Below are positions 1 to 8,566 of a stretch of 32,464 bases of DNA, piece after piece. The stretch's first letter is position 1. Each line of letters starts with the position of its first letter. Made by a program: the position numbers and the translations under genes. Where the stretch lies: contig NZ_BEWG01000031.1 of the NCBI RefSeq assembly GCF_002723835.1, positions 109,637 to 142,100 of the forward strand, given 5' to 3'. This DNA is from Mycobacterium sp. shizuoka-1 (GTDB taxonomy: Bacteria > Actinomycetota > Actinomycetes > Mycobacteriales > Mycobacteriaceae). The notes under the pieces were generated by a model that searched no databases, was not told the origin of the DNA, and saw nothing but the letters and a program-made list of their open reading frames with translations.

Positions 1-626
<626 letters not shown>

Positions 627-643
627 GACCGCCAAGACACCGT

Positions 644-681
644 GACGACGCCCAGTCGGCTCAGGCCGGCTGGGCGTCGTC
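644..681. terminator. Bidirectional hairpin between rpfE and the monooxygenase
   Basis: The 12-bp arms at 644-655 (GACGACGCCCAG) and 670-681 (CTGGGCGTCGTC) are perfectly complementary. The stem continues inward by a T-G wobble (656/669) and four more pairs (657-660 with 665-668), leaving a TCAG loop at 661-664. That is 17 paired positions between convergent genes. No T-run follows on either strand, which is common for proposed mycobacterial terminators. The stop codon of the minus-strand gene sits inside the loop (661-663), so one arm encodes that protein's last residues. Confidence 0.75.
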
Positions 682-1827
682 GCGTGTCGGGAGCCGAAAG
701 GCCGAGCGGGCCGCGATCGACGCCAGATGGCGGGTCACCAGCGATTCCGGTAGCAGCACCGTGGCTCGGCTGGCCAGCGCGCTGAGCGTCGCCCGGCGCA
801 GATTTACCGCCCGGCCGATCAGTCGCGATTCGGCGACGATGCCGCGCACCCGCCGGCGCCGGAACGCGGCGAACGCGGCGAACGCCGTCGGCAGATCGGC
901 ACTCAGGTCGACGAACGCCCCCAGCACGGCCGCGTCCTCGAGGGCCTGACAGCCGCCCTGGCCCAGGTGCGGGCGCATCGGATGGGCGGCGTCGCCGACC
1001 AACACCACCGGACCCGACGCCCAGTGCCGGGCAGGGTCGCGGTCATAGAGGTCGTTGCGCAGCACCTCGGCGGGCTCGGTCGCGGCGAGAATCGCCGGAA
1101 TCGGGGCAGCCCACGACCCGAACGTCGCCCGCAGATACCCGAGCTCCTCCTGCGGCGCGCAGGCCCCCTCGGCGGCACGCTCGGTGGCGAACCAGTAGGT
1201 CCGGTCGGTGCCCATCGGGACGTGGCCGACCTCGGCCCCCGCTCCCATGGTCTCCCCGGCCAAATCCGGGTCGAGGGAGAACGACGCGACCCCCCGCCAC
1301 GCCGTGTATCCCGCGTAGCGGTGGGCCAGCGGGCCGTTGAGATGACGGGCCACCACCGACCGGGTGCCGTCGGCGCCGACGACCGCCTCGACATCGCGGG
1401 ACGACGCGTCCGCCAGGTGCAGTCGCACGCCGGTGGGCGTCGAGCTCAGCCCGCGGACCGCTGTCCCGTCGAGCAGGGTGCCCGCCGGCAATGCGCCGGC
1501 CAGGATGTCACGCAGTGCCGCGCGCTGGAGCACCACCAGTGGCTCGCCCAGTGCGGTTACGATCCGCTCGCCGGCAGGCCGGCGCAGCCACCGGCCGTCC
1601 CTCCAGCGGATCGCGCCCGCGGTGATCCGCCCGCCCGCGGCGCGCACCTGGTCACCCAGACCGAGATGGTCGAGCGCCGCCAGTGCGTTGGGCCAGATGC
1701 TGATGCCCGCACCCGAGCTGGTGTCGGTGCGTTCCTCGATCACGCTGACGCGGTGACCGCGCTGAATCAGCGCCGCGGCGGTGGCCAGCCCGGCGATGCC
1801 TGCCCCGACGACTGCGATCTCCGCCAT
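661..1827 (-). CDS. FAD-dependent monooxygenase, UbiH/PHBH-like
   Basis: A class A flavoprotein monooxygenase that would use NAD(P)H and FAD to hydroxylate a small, probably aromatic, substrate; the substrate cannot be read from the sequence. The product has 388 residues. The N-terminal dinucleotide motif is GAGIAG at residues 8-13, with the matching strand ending in VIEE. A DG motif (GADGTRS) lies near 151-157 and the second FAD motif GDAAHPMRP starts near 278. I chose the ATG at 1827 over one eight codons upstream because TACGGT sits at exactly -12 to -7 from it, as expected for a leaderless transcript, and because the Rossmann strand then begins at residue 3. The gene runs towards rpfE and starts 22 bp from a divergent peptidase. 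I do not recall a counterpart here in M. tuberculosis. Confidence 0.87.
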   Translation of the reverse strand: MAEIAVVGAGIAGLATAAALIQRGHRVSVIEERTDTSSGAGISIWPNALAALDHLGLGDQVRAAGGRITAGAIRWRDGRWLRRPAGERIVTALGEPLVVLQRAALRDILAGALPAGTLLDGTAVRGLSSTPTGVRLHLADASSRDVEAVVGADGTRSVVARHLNGPLAHRYAGYTAWRGVASFSLDPDLAGETMGAGAEVGHVPMGTDRTYWFATERAAEGACAPQEELGYLRATFGSWAAPIPAILAATEPAEVLRNDLYDRDPARHWASGPVVLVGDAAHPMRPHLGQGGCQALEDAAVLGAFVDLSADLPTAFAAFAAFRRRRVRGIVAESRLIGRAVNLRRATLSALASRATVLLPESLVTRHLASIAARSAFRLPTRDDAQPA

Positions 1828-1833
1828 GGGACG

Positions 1834-1839
1834 ACCGTA
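1834..1839 (-). promoter_or_regulatory. Leaderless -10 element of the monooxygenase gene
   Basis: TACGGT on the minus strand ends six bases before the ATG at 1827, so transcription would start on the start codon. It shares the TA at 1838-1839 with the plus-strand -10 of the next gene. Confidence 0.6.
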
Positions 1840-1843
1840 ACGT
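1838..1843 (+). promoter_or_regulatory. Leaderless -10 element of the S9 peptidase gene
   Basis: TAACGT ends six bases before the ATG at 1850, placing +1 on the start codon. No ribosome binding site is present, which agrees with a leaderless message. Confidence 0.62.
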
Positions 1844-1849
1844 GAGCTC

Positions 1850-3832
1850 ATGACCTCAGGCCCATTCCACGAGCTCGACGACTACCTTGCCCTGCCGCGG
1901 GTATCCGGGCTGGCCGTCTCGGCGGACGGCGCGCGCATCGTCACCACCATCGCCGACCTCAACGCCGGCAAGACCGAATACGTCACCGCGGTCTGGGAAC
2001 TGGACCCGGCCGGCGTCGCCCCCGCCCGCCGGTTGACCCGCGGCGCCAAGGGCGAGGCCGCACCCGTGTTCACCGCCGACGGGGACCTGTTGTTCACCGC
2101 GGTCCGCGCCGCAGAGGACGACGACACGCCGCCGGCCGCGCTGTGGTCACTGCCCGCCGCCGGCGGCGAGGCCGCCAAGGTCGCCGAGCTGCCTGCCGGG
2201 ATCACCGCCGTGCGGACCGCCCGCGCCGCCGCCGCGGTGGTGATCGGCGCACCGCTGCTACCCTCGGCCGGCACCGTCGACGAGGAACAGCGACTGCGAA
2301 AAGTCCGCAAGGACAACAAGATCAGTGCCATCCTGCACACCTGCTACCCGGTGCGGCACTGGGACAAGGATCTGGGTCCCGGTCAGACCCATCTGTTCCG
2401 GGTCGGCGCCGGCGGTGACCTCACCGACGTCACCAGTCATCCCGGGGCGGGGCTGGGCGATGCCGACTTCGCGGTCAGCCCGGACGGCACCTTCGCCGTC
2501 GCCACCTGGCGGGTACCTGCTCCGCGCGCGGCGCTGCGGTCGGTGCTGGTGCGGATCGACCTGAGCACCGGCGAGCGCCGCGTGATCGCCGAGGACCCGG
2601 CCGCCGATCTGGAACATCCGGCCATCTCGCCGGACGGCACGAGCATCGCGTTCACCAGGGAGTCCGTCTCGACACCACAGCAGGCGCCGCGAATCACGCT
2701 GTGCCACCTCAGCTTGGATTCGGGGAAGTGGGCGCAGCTGGCGGCCTCGTGGGACCGCTGGCCAGCTTCGGTGACCTGGACCCACGACGGCTCCGCACTG
2801 CTGGTCACCGCCGACGACCACGGTCGCCGGCCGATCTTCGAGGTCGGTCTCGACGGCGACGTCCGACCGGTGACCGCCGACGACTTCAGCTACAGCGACG
2901 TCGTCGGCGCGCCGGGCGGCGTCATCTTCGCGCTGCGCAGCTCGTATGCCGCGCCGCCCCACCCGGTGCGCATCGACCCGTCCGCCGAGGTGACGGTCTT
3001 GCCCTGCGTGGAATTGCCGACGCTGCCAGGCGAACTCACCGACCTCGTCGCGACCGCTGCCGACGGGACAACGGTGCGGTCTTGGCTCGTGCTGCCGCAA
3101 ACGGACCGGCCTGCGCCGCTGCTGCTGTGGATCCACGGCGGACCCTTGGGCAGCTGGAACGTGTGGTCGTGGCGCTGGAATCCGTGGCTGATGGCCGCGC
3201 GCGGTTACGCCGTTCTGCTGCCCGATCCGGCGCTGTCCACCGGCTACGGACAGGACTTCATCCAACGAGGGTGGGGCGCCTGGGGCGGCCCGCCGTACGA
3301 CGACCTGATGTCCGCGGTCGACGCGGCGGTCGACGACCCGCGCATCGACGAAACGCGAACCGCGGCGATGGGCGGCTCGTTCGGCGGCTACATGGCCAAC
3401 TGGGTGGCCGGCCACACCGACCGCTTCGCGGCGATCGTCACCCACGCCAGCCTGTGGGCGCTCGACCAGTTCGGGCCGACCACCGACGGCGCCTACTACT
3501 GGGCGCGCGAGATGACACCGGCTATGGCACAAGCCAATTCGCCGCACCGCTTCGTCGAGCACATCACGACTCCGATGCTGGTGATCCACGGCGACAAGGA
3601 CTACCGCGTGCCGATCGGCGAGGCACTGCGGCTGTGGTACGAGCTGCTGACCTCCTCAGGCCTGCCCGCCGCCGACGACGGCACGTCGGCACACCGATTC
3701 CTGTACTTCCCGTCCGAGAATCACTGGGTGCTGGCGCCACAGCACGCCAAGATCTGGTACCAGGTGGTCACGGCGTTCCTCGCCGAGCACGTGCTGGGCG
3801 AACCGGCGCAGTTCCCCGAGACCCTGGGCTGA
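1850..3832 (+). CDS. S9 family peptidase (prolyl oligopeptidase/acylaminoacyl-peptidase type)
   Basis: A 660-residue serine peptidase with the two-part layout of family S9. A beta-propeller-like N-terminal region contains repeated segments such as SPDGT and TADG to about residue 390. The C-terminal alpha/beta-hydrolase domain starts near 400. The triad is visible: Ser510 in GGSFGGYMANW, Asp584 in HGDKDYRVP, and His625 in SENHW. The oxyanion segment is LLWIHGGPLGSW. There is no signal peptide, so it should act on short peptides in the cytosol. S9 enzymes usually have 600-720 residues, so the length is normal. The ATG at 1850 is supported by the leaderless -10 at 1838-1843. The next gene starts 24 bp after the stop. 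Confidence 0.9.
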   Translation: MTSGPFHELDDYLALPRVSGLAVSADGARIVTTIADLNAGKTEYVTAVWELDPAGVAPARRLTRGAKGEAAPVFTADGDLLFTAVRAAEDDDTPPAALWSLPAAGGEAAKVAELPAGITAVRTARAAAAVVIGAPLLPSAGTVDEEQRLRKVRKDNKISAILHTCYPVRHWDKDLGPGQTHLFRVGAGGDLTDVTSHPGAGLGDADFAVSPDGTFAVATWRVPAPRAALRSVLVRIDLSTGERRVIAEDPAADLEHPAISPDGTSIAFTRESVSTPQQAPRITLCHLSLDSGKWAQLAASWDRWPASVTWTHDGSALLVTADDHGRRPIFEVGLDGDVRPVTADDFSYSDVVGAPGGVIFALRSSYAAPPHPVRIDPSAEVTVLPCVELPTLPGELTDLVATAADGTTVRSWLVLPQTDRPAPLLLWIHGGPLGSWNVWSWRWNPWLMAARGYAVLLPDPALSTGYGQDFIQRGWGAWGGPPYDDLMSAVDAAVDDPRIDETRTAAMGGSFGGYMANWVAGHTDRFAAIVTHASLWALDQFGPTTDGAYYWAREMTPAMAQANSPHRFVEHITTPMLVIHGDKDYRVPIGEALRLWYELLTSSGLPAADDGTSAHRFLYFPSENHWVLAPQHAKIWYQVVTAFLAEHVLGEPAQFPETLG

Positions 3833-3843
3833 ATCACCCCCGG

Positions 3844-3849
3844 TATGTT
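3844..3849 (+). promoter_or_regulatory. Leaderless -10 element before the Rv2449c-like gene
   Basis: TATGTT lies seven bases before the ATG at 3857, in the short gap after the peptidase gene. It supports the internal ATG as the true start. Confidence 0.55.
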
Positions 3850-3856
3850 GGCGCTC

Positions 3857-5116
3857 ATGACGGCAGCGCAGCGGGAATTCGACATCGTCGTATACGGGGC
3901 CACTGGATTCGTCGGCAAGCTCACCGCCGAGTACCTGGCCCGGGCCGGCGGTGGTGCCCGGGTGGCGCTGGCCGGCCGTTCCCCGGACAAGCTGCTGGCG
4001 GTGCGCGAATCGCTCGGCGAGGCTGCGCAGTCCTGGCCGATCCTGACCGCGGATGCCGCGTCCCCGTCGTCGCTGGCCGACATGGCGGCGCGGACCCGCG
4101 TCGTCATCACCACGGTCGGGCCCTACAGCCGATACGGGCTGCCACTGGTGGCCGCGTGCGCGGCGGCCGGCACCGACTACGCCGACCTCACCGGGGAGGC
4201 GATGTTCGTTCGGCAGAGCATCGACGACTATCACAAGCAGGCCGTCGACACCGGGGCGCGCATCGTGCATGCCTGCGGATTCGATTCCATCCCTTCGGAT
4301 ATGAGCGTGTTCGCGCTCTACCGGCGCGCCCAGCACGACGGTGCGGGCGAACTCGGTGACACCGACTTCGTGTTGCGCGGATTCGCCGGTGGGGTGTCGG
4401 GCGGCACGGTCGCCTCCATGATCGAGGTGTTCCGAGCCTCCTCCAATGACCCCAACACCCGGCGGATGCTGGAGGATCCCTACACGCTGACGCAGGACCG
4501 GGCCGTCGAACCGGAACTCGGCCCGCAACCGGACCTGCCGTGGCGGCGCGGCAGCAATATCGCACCCGAGCTGGCCGGAGTCTGGACCACGGGTTTCGCG
4601 ATGGCGATGTACAACACCCGGATCGTCCGGCGTAGCAACGCGCTGCTCAACTACGCCTACGGCCGCCGGTTCCGCTACGCGGAGAACATGAGTGTCGGCT
4701 CGTCGGCCGCCGCCCCGGTGGTGTCGGCGGTGGCGACCGCGGCGAACAATGGTTTCGTCGCGCTGGGCAGCCGGTTCTTCCGGGTGCTGCCGCGACGGCT
4801 GGTCGAACGCATCGCGCCCAAACCGGGCACCGGACCCAGCGAGCAGACCCGCGACCGCGGCTACTACCGCGCCGAGACCTACACGACCACCACGACCGGT
4901 GCGCGCTACCTGGCCACCATCGCCCAGCAGGGCGATCCCGGCTACAAAGCCACCTCGGTGATGCTCGGCGAGTGCGGTCTGGCGCTGGCGCTCGACCGCG
5001 ACAAGTTGTCCGATCTGCGCGGTGTGCTCACCCCTGCGGCCGCGATGGGCGACGCGCTGCTCGACCGGTTTCCCGCTGCGGAGATTTCCCTGCAGACCGT
5101 TCGACTCGACGGCTAG
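3857..5116 (+). CDS. Saccharopine dehydrogenase-like / trans-acting enoyl reductase family protein (Rv2449c-like)
   Basis: A 419-residue protein with an N-terminal NAD(P)-binding Rossmann fold: VVYGATGFVGK has its glycines at residues 14, 17 and 20. The saccharopine-dehydrogenase-like C-terminal part follows. The length and opening sequence match M. tuberculosis Rv2449c. The family includes trans-acting enoyl reductases such as Rv2953 of phthiocerol dimycocerosate synthesis, but Rv2449c itself has no proven reaction, so reductase activity is a family inference. The SDR-like segment HACGFDSIPSDM near residue 140 is typical of this family. An upstream ATG four codons earlier is possible, but it overlaps the TATGTT element and lacks a ribosome binding site. 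A DUF937 gene follows 46 bp downstream. Confidence 0.85.
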   Translation: MTAAQREFDIVVYGATGFVGKLTAEYLARAGGGARVALAGRSPDKLLAVRESLGEAAQSWPILTADAASPSSLADMAARTRVVITTVGPYSRYGLPLVAACAAAGTDYADLTGEAMFVRQSIDDYHKQAVDTGARIVHACGFDSIPSDMSVFALYRRAQHDGAGELGDTDFVLRGFAGGVSGGTVASMIEVFRASSNDPNTRRMLEDPYTLTQDRAVEPELGPQPDLPWRRGSNIAPELAGVWTTGFAMAMYNTRIVRRSNALLNYAYGRRFRYAENMSVGSSAAAPVVSAVATAANNGFVALGSRFFRVLPRRLVERIAPKPGTGPSEQTRDRGYYRAETYTTTTTGARYLATIAQQGDPGYKATSVMLGECGLALALDRDKLSDLRGVLTPAAAMGDALLDRFPAAEISLQTVRLDG

Positions 5117-5119
5117 TCT
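5114..5119 (+). promoter_or_regulatory. -10 element for the DUF937 gene
   Basis: TAGTCT overlaps the stop codon of the previous gene. Transcription from about 5126 would give a leader of some 37 nt containing the AGAAGGTGG ribosome binding site. Confidence 0.4.
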
Positions 5120-5162
5120 TCGGCTGGAAGTTGCACATCCAGCAAAGAAGGTGGACGTCACC

Positions 5163-5756
5163 ATGGCCGGTCTCGACGAGCTTTACAGCCAGATTCCCGT
5201 GGCGGACATCGCCAGCAGGTTGGGCGCCCCCGAAGGGGAGGTCAACCAGGCGATTCAGACCTTGGTGCCCACCCTGGTCGGCAGCATCCAGCACAACGTC
5301 GCCTCCGCCGACATCGACTCCAGCACGCTGGAATCGGACATCGCCGCCGAGGCCGGCAGCGGCCTGCTCGACGGTGGCGTGAACGTCGACCAGGTCGACA
5401 CGGGTGCGGGTGAGCAGTTCGTCGCACGGATCTTCGGCGGCAACGACACCAACCAGGTGGCCTCGGCGCTGGCCGGTTCCGGCGCCGGTGGCGGCGACCT
5501 GATCAAGAAGTTGCTGCCGATCCTGATCCCGATCGTGCTGGCCTACCTGGGCAAGCAGGCGGCGTCGGGCTCCGCTGCGGGTGGTGGCTCCGGCGGTGGA
5601 CTCGGCGATGTGCTCGGCAGCATCCTCGGCAGCGCCGGGGGCGGGTCCGGCGGCAGCGAGAACCCGCTGGGCAGCATCCTGGGCAATGTGCTCGGCGGGA
5701 AACAAGGCGGGGCGATCGGCGACATCCTGGGCGGCCTGCTGGGTGGGAAGAAGTAG
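5163..5756 (+). CDS. DUF937 family protein with Gly-rich tail
   Basis: A 197-residue protein with the DUF937 (YidB-like) layout. Residues 1-110 are a small acidic helical region with segments such as SRLGAPEGEVNQAIQTLVP and VARIFGG. A hydrophobic stretch at about 120-135 (LLPILIPIVLAYLG) follows. The tail from about 140 is low-complexity Gly/Ser/Leu, with repeated LGxxLG units (LGDVLGSILG, LGSILGNVLGG, IGDILGGLLGG). No function is established for the family, and I infer none. The ATG at 5163 is set by AGAAGGTGG nine bases upstream; the longer open frame overlapping the previous gene has no support. A hairpin beginning at its stop codon separates it from valS. Confidence 0.82.
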   Translation: MAGLDELYSQIPVADIASRLGAPEGEVNQAIQTLVPTLVGSIQHNVASADIDSSTLESDIAAEAGSGLLDGGVNVDQVDTGAGEQFVARIFGGNDTNQVASALAGSGAGGGDLIKKLLPILIPIVLAYLGKQAASGSAAGGGSGGGLGDVLGSILGSAGGGSGGSENPLGSILGNVLGGKQGGAIGDILGGLLGGKK

Positions 5757-5774
5757 CGCGCCCAGGCGGCGCGC
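5756..5774 (+). terminator. Hairpin at the end of the DUF937 gene
   Basis: A perfect 7-bp stem (GCGCGCC at 5756-5762 with GGCGCGC at 5768-5774) closes a 5-base loop and begins on the last base of the TAG stop. It is all G/C with no T-run, and lies before the valS promoter. Confidence 0.5.
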
Positions 5775-5806
5775 AGGTCGCCCGTCGGGCCGGCCGTGCG
5801 CGTTCC

Positions 5807-5812
5807 TAGACT
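5807..5812 (+). promoter_or_regulatory. Leaderless -10 element of valS
   Basis: TAGACT occupies exactly -12 to -7 from the GTG at 5819. I see no room for a T-box leader in the short gap between the DUF937 gene and valS. Confidence 0.65.
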
Positions 5813-5818
5813 TGTCGG

Positions 5819-8470
5819 GTGACCACCACTGACGACTCTCGCGCCGACGCCCTGCCCAAGTCGTGGGACCCGGGGGCGGTAGAGACGCAGATCTATCAGG
5901 GCTGGGTCGACGCCGGCTACTTCACGGCCGACGCCGCGAGCGGTAAGCCCGCGTATTCGATCGTGCTGCCGCCCCCGAACGTCACGGGCAGCCTGCACAT
6001 GGGACATGCGCTCGACCACACCCTGATGGACGCGCTGACCCGGCGTAAGCGGATGCAGGGCTACGAGGTGCTGTGGTTGCCGGGGATGGATCACGCCGGC
6101 ATCGCCACCCAGAGTGTCGTCGAAAAGCAGCTCGCTGCCGACGGCAAGACCAAGGAGGACTTCGGCCGCGAGCTGTTCGTCCAGAAGGTGTGGGACTGGA
6201 AGCGGGAATCCGGCGGCACGATCGGCGGTCAGATGCGCCGCCTCGGCGACGGCGTGGACTGGAGCCGGGACCGCTTCACCATGGACGAGGGCCTGTCCCG
6301 CGCGGTGCGCACGATCTTCAAGCGGCTCTACGACGCCGGGCTGATCTACCAGGCCGAGCGGCTGGTGAACTGGTCGCCGGTCCTCGAAACCGCGATCAGC
6401 GACCTCGAAGTCAAGTACGAGGACATCGAGGGCGAACTGGTGTCGTTCCGGTACGGGTCTCTCGACGACTCGCAACCCCATCTGGTGGTGGCCACCACCC
6501 GCATCGAGACCATGCTCGGTGACACCGCGATCGCCGTGCACCCCGACGACGACCGCTACCGGCATCTGGTCGGCACCTCCCTGCCGCACCCGTTCCTGGA
6601 CCGGGAGATCGTGATCGTCGCCGACACGCACGTCGACCCGGAATTCGGCACCGGTGCGGTCAAAGTCACGCCGGCTCACGACCCCAACGACTTCGAGATC
6701 GGCCTGAGGCACAACCTGGCGATGCCGACGATCATGGATACCAAGGGTCGAATCGCCGACACCGGAACGCAATTCGATGGACTCGACCGGTTCGAGGCCC
6801 GCGTCAAGGTGCGCGAGGCGCTGGCCGCCGAGGGGCGCATCGTCGCCGAGAAGCGTCCCTACCTGCACAGCGTCGGACACTCCGAGCGCAGTGGCGAGCC
6901 GATCGAGCCTCGGCTGAGCTTGCAGTGGTGGGTCAAAGTGGAGTCGATGGCGAAGGCCGCAGGTGACGCGGTGCGGGGCGGCGACATCGTGATCCACCCG
7001 AAGAGCCTGGAGCCGCGGTGGTTCGCGTGGGTCGACGACATGCACGACTGGTGCATCTCGCGCCAGCTGTGGTGGGGTCATCGCATCCCGATCTGGCATG
7101 GCCCGGACGGCCAGAAGGTCTGCGTCGGACCCGACGACACCCCGCCGGAAGGCTGGGAGCAGGACCCCGACGTGCTCGACACCTGGTTCTCGTCGGCGTT
7201 GTGGCCGTTCTCCACCATGGGCTGGCCTGACCGCACGCCCGAGCTGGAGAAGTTCTATCCGACAAGCGTTCTGGTGACCGGCTACGACATCCTGTTCTTC
7301 TGGGTGGCGCGCATGGTGATGTTCGGCACGTTCGTCTCGGGTGACGAGACGATCACCCTGGATGGCGCCCGCGGGCCGCAGGTGCCGTTCGAGAACGTCT
7401 TCCTGCACGGCCTGATCCGCGACGAGCACGGCCGCAAGATGAGCAAGTCCCGCGGCAACGGCATCGATCCGCTGGACTGGGTGGAACTGTTCGGTGCCGA
7501 CGCGCTGCGGTTCACCCTCGCCCGCGGCGCGAGCCCGGGCGGCGACCTGTCGATCGGTGAAGACCACGCGCGTGCCTCCCGCAACTTCGCGACCAAGCTG
7601 TTCAACGCCACCAGGTTCGCGCTGATGAACGGCGCAGCGCCCGCACCGCTGCCCGATCATGCCGAGCTCACCGATGCCGACCGCTGGATCCTGGGCCGCT
7701 TGGAAGAGGTTCGCGCCGAGGTGGATTCCGCGCTCGACGGTTACGAGTTCAGCCGGGCCTGCGAGTCGCTGTACCACTTCGCCTGGGACGAATTCTGCGA
7801 CTGGTACCTGGAGCTGGCCAAAGTGCAGCTGGCCGAGGGGGTTTCGCACACCACTGCGGTGCTGGCCGCGGTACTGGACACCTTGCTCAAGGTGTTGCAT
7901 CCGGTGATGCCGTTCGTCACCGAGACGTTGTGGAAGGCGCTCACGGGTCAGGAGTCGCTGGTCGTCGCCGAGTGGCCCACCGCGTCGGGGATCACCCTCG
8001 ACCCTGTTGCTGCGGGGCGCATCAGCGATGTGCAGAAGCTGGTGACCGAGATCCGCCGGTTCCGCAGCGATCAAGGCCTGGCCGACCGGCAGAAGGTGCC
8101 TGCCCGGCTGTCGGGTCTGGATCAGGCGGGCCTGGCCGGTCAGGTTGCTCCGGTGACCGCGCTGGCGTGGCTGACCAGTGCCGGTGCGGATTTCAGTCCG
8201 AGCGCGCACATCGAGGTGCGGCTCTCCGGCGGCACCGTCAACGTGGAGGTGGATACCTCGGGCACCGTCGACGTCGCCGCCGAACGTCGTCGCCTGGAGA
8301 AGGACTTGGCCGCGGCGAACAAGGAATTGGCAGGCACCACAGCCAAACTCGACAACGACGCATTCCTGGCCAAGGCGCCCGACGATGTCGTCGCCAAGAT
8401 CCGCGGCCGCCAGCAGCTGGCCCGCGAGGAAGTCGAGCGGATCACCGCGCGACTGGCTGCGCTGGCATGA
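5819..8470 (+). CDS. valS: Valyl-tRNA synthetase
   Basis: This class I aminoacyl-tRNA synthetase charges tRNA-Val. The 883 residues compare with about 876 in M. tuberculosis. The HIGH-type motif is HMGH at residues 60-63 within [13 protein letters not shown]. The KMSKS motif is at 540-544 ([11 protein letters not shown]). The editing (CP1) domain lies between them, roughly 200-400, and contains the segment [17 protein letters not shown]. The anticodon-binding helical domain follows, and the last 65 or so residues form the charged ValS arm coiled coil. The start is a GTG with TAGACT six bases upstream and no ribosome binding site, so translation is probably leaderless. The stop TGA overlaps an ATG (ATGA at 8467-8470) that opens a short frame leading into folC. 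Confidence 0.97.
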   Translation: MTTTDDSRADALPKSWDPGAVETQIYQGWVDAGYFTADAASGKPAYSIVLPPPNVTGSLHMGHALDHTLMDALTRRKRMQGYEVLWLPGMDHAGIATQSVVEKQLAADGKTKEDFGRELFVQKVWDWKRESGGTIGGQMRRLGDGVDWSRDRFTMDEGLSRAVRTIFKRLYDAGLIYQAERLVNWSPVLETAISDLEVKYEDIEGELVSFRYGSLDDSQPHLVVATTRIETMLGDTAIAVHPDDDRYRHLVGTSLPHPFLDREIVIVADTHVDPEFGTGAVKVTPAHDPNDFEIGLRHNLAMPTIMDTKGRIADTGTQFDGLDRFEARVKVREALAAEGRIVAEKRPYLHSVGHSERSGEPIEPRLSLQWWVKVESMAKAAGDAVRGGDIVIHPKSLEPRWFAWVDDMHDWCISRQLWWGHRIPIWHGPDGQKVCVGPDDTPPEGWEQDPDVLDTWFSSALWPFSTMGWPDRTPELEKFYPTSVLVTGYDILFFWVARMVMFGTFVSGDETITLDGARGPQVPFENVFLHGLIRDEHGRKMSKSRGNGIDPLDWVELFGADALRFTLARGASPGGDLSIGEDHARASRNFATKLFNATRFALMNGAAPAPLPDHAELTDADRWILGRLEEVRAEVDSALDGYEFSRACESLYHFAWDEFCDWYLELAKVQLAEGVSHTTAVLAAVLDTLLKVLHPVMPFVTETLWKALTGQESLVVAEWPTASGITLDPVAAGRISDVQKLVTEIRRFRSDQGLADRQKVPARLSGLDQAGLAGQVAPVTALAWLTSAGADFSPSAHIEVRLSGGTVNVEVDTSGTVDVAAERRRLEKDLAAANKELAGTTAKLDNDAFLAKAPDDVVAKIRGRQQLAREEVERITARLAALA

Positions 8471-8566
8471 CGGTGCCGAGCTGGGCTCGAGTGAGCACTG
8501 AGGTAGCAAGAGTCGCCGAAATCTCGTCCTGGACGCTCACTCAATGGTCGGGGGGACTGGCATGAC
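8462..8566 (+). repeat. MIRU-like insertion between valS and folC
   Basis: The 10-bp sequence CTGGCATGAC occurs at 8462-8471 and again at 8557-8566, exactly 95 bp apart. The first copy contains the valS stop and the second the folC start. Removing one copy and the DNA between would rejoin valS and folC through an ATGA overlap. This is the architecture of mycobacterial interspersed repetitive units. Inside lies an 8-bp inverted repeat, GAGTGAGC (8489-8496) with GCTCACTC (8535-8542). Confidence 0.65.
8467..8565 (+). CDS. Bridging micro-ORF between valS and folC (32 aa)
   Basis: An ATG overlapping the valS stop (ATGA, 8467-8470) opens a frame of 32 codons whose TGA overlaps the folC ATG (ATGA, 8562-8565). 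The peptide begins [13 protein letters not shown] and ends WSGGLA, and matches no family I know. Its likely value is to keep ribosomes moving from valS to folC across the inserted element, so that folC stays translationally coupled. Whether the peptide accumulates is unknown; an open frame of this length is not rare in GC-rich DNA, and the case rests on the two exact overlaps. Confidence 0.45.
   Translation: MTVPSWARVSTEVARVAEISSWTLTQWSGGLA

Noticed and set aside
5757..5818. A T-box upstream of valS
   Set aside because: The gap is 62 bases and the message appears leaderless, so there is no room for the structure.
5543..8509. A 988-codon open frame on the minus strand across valS
   Set aside because: It is the antisense shadow of a clear valS; GC-rich DNA with G/C third positions leaves such frames open. 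The translation is Arg/Gly/Val-rich with no domain.
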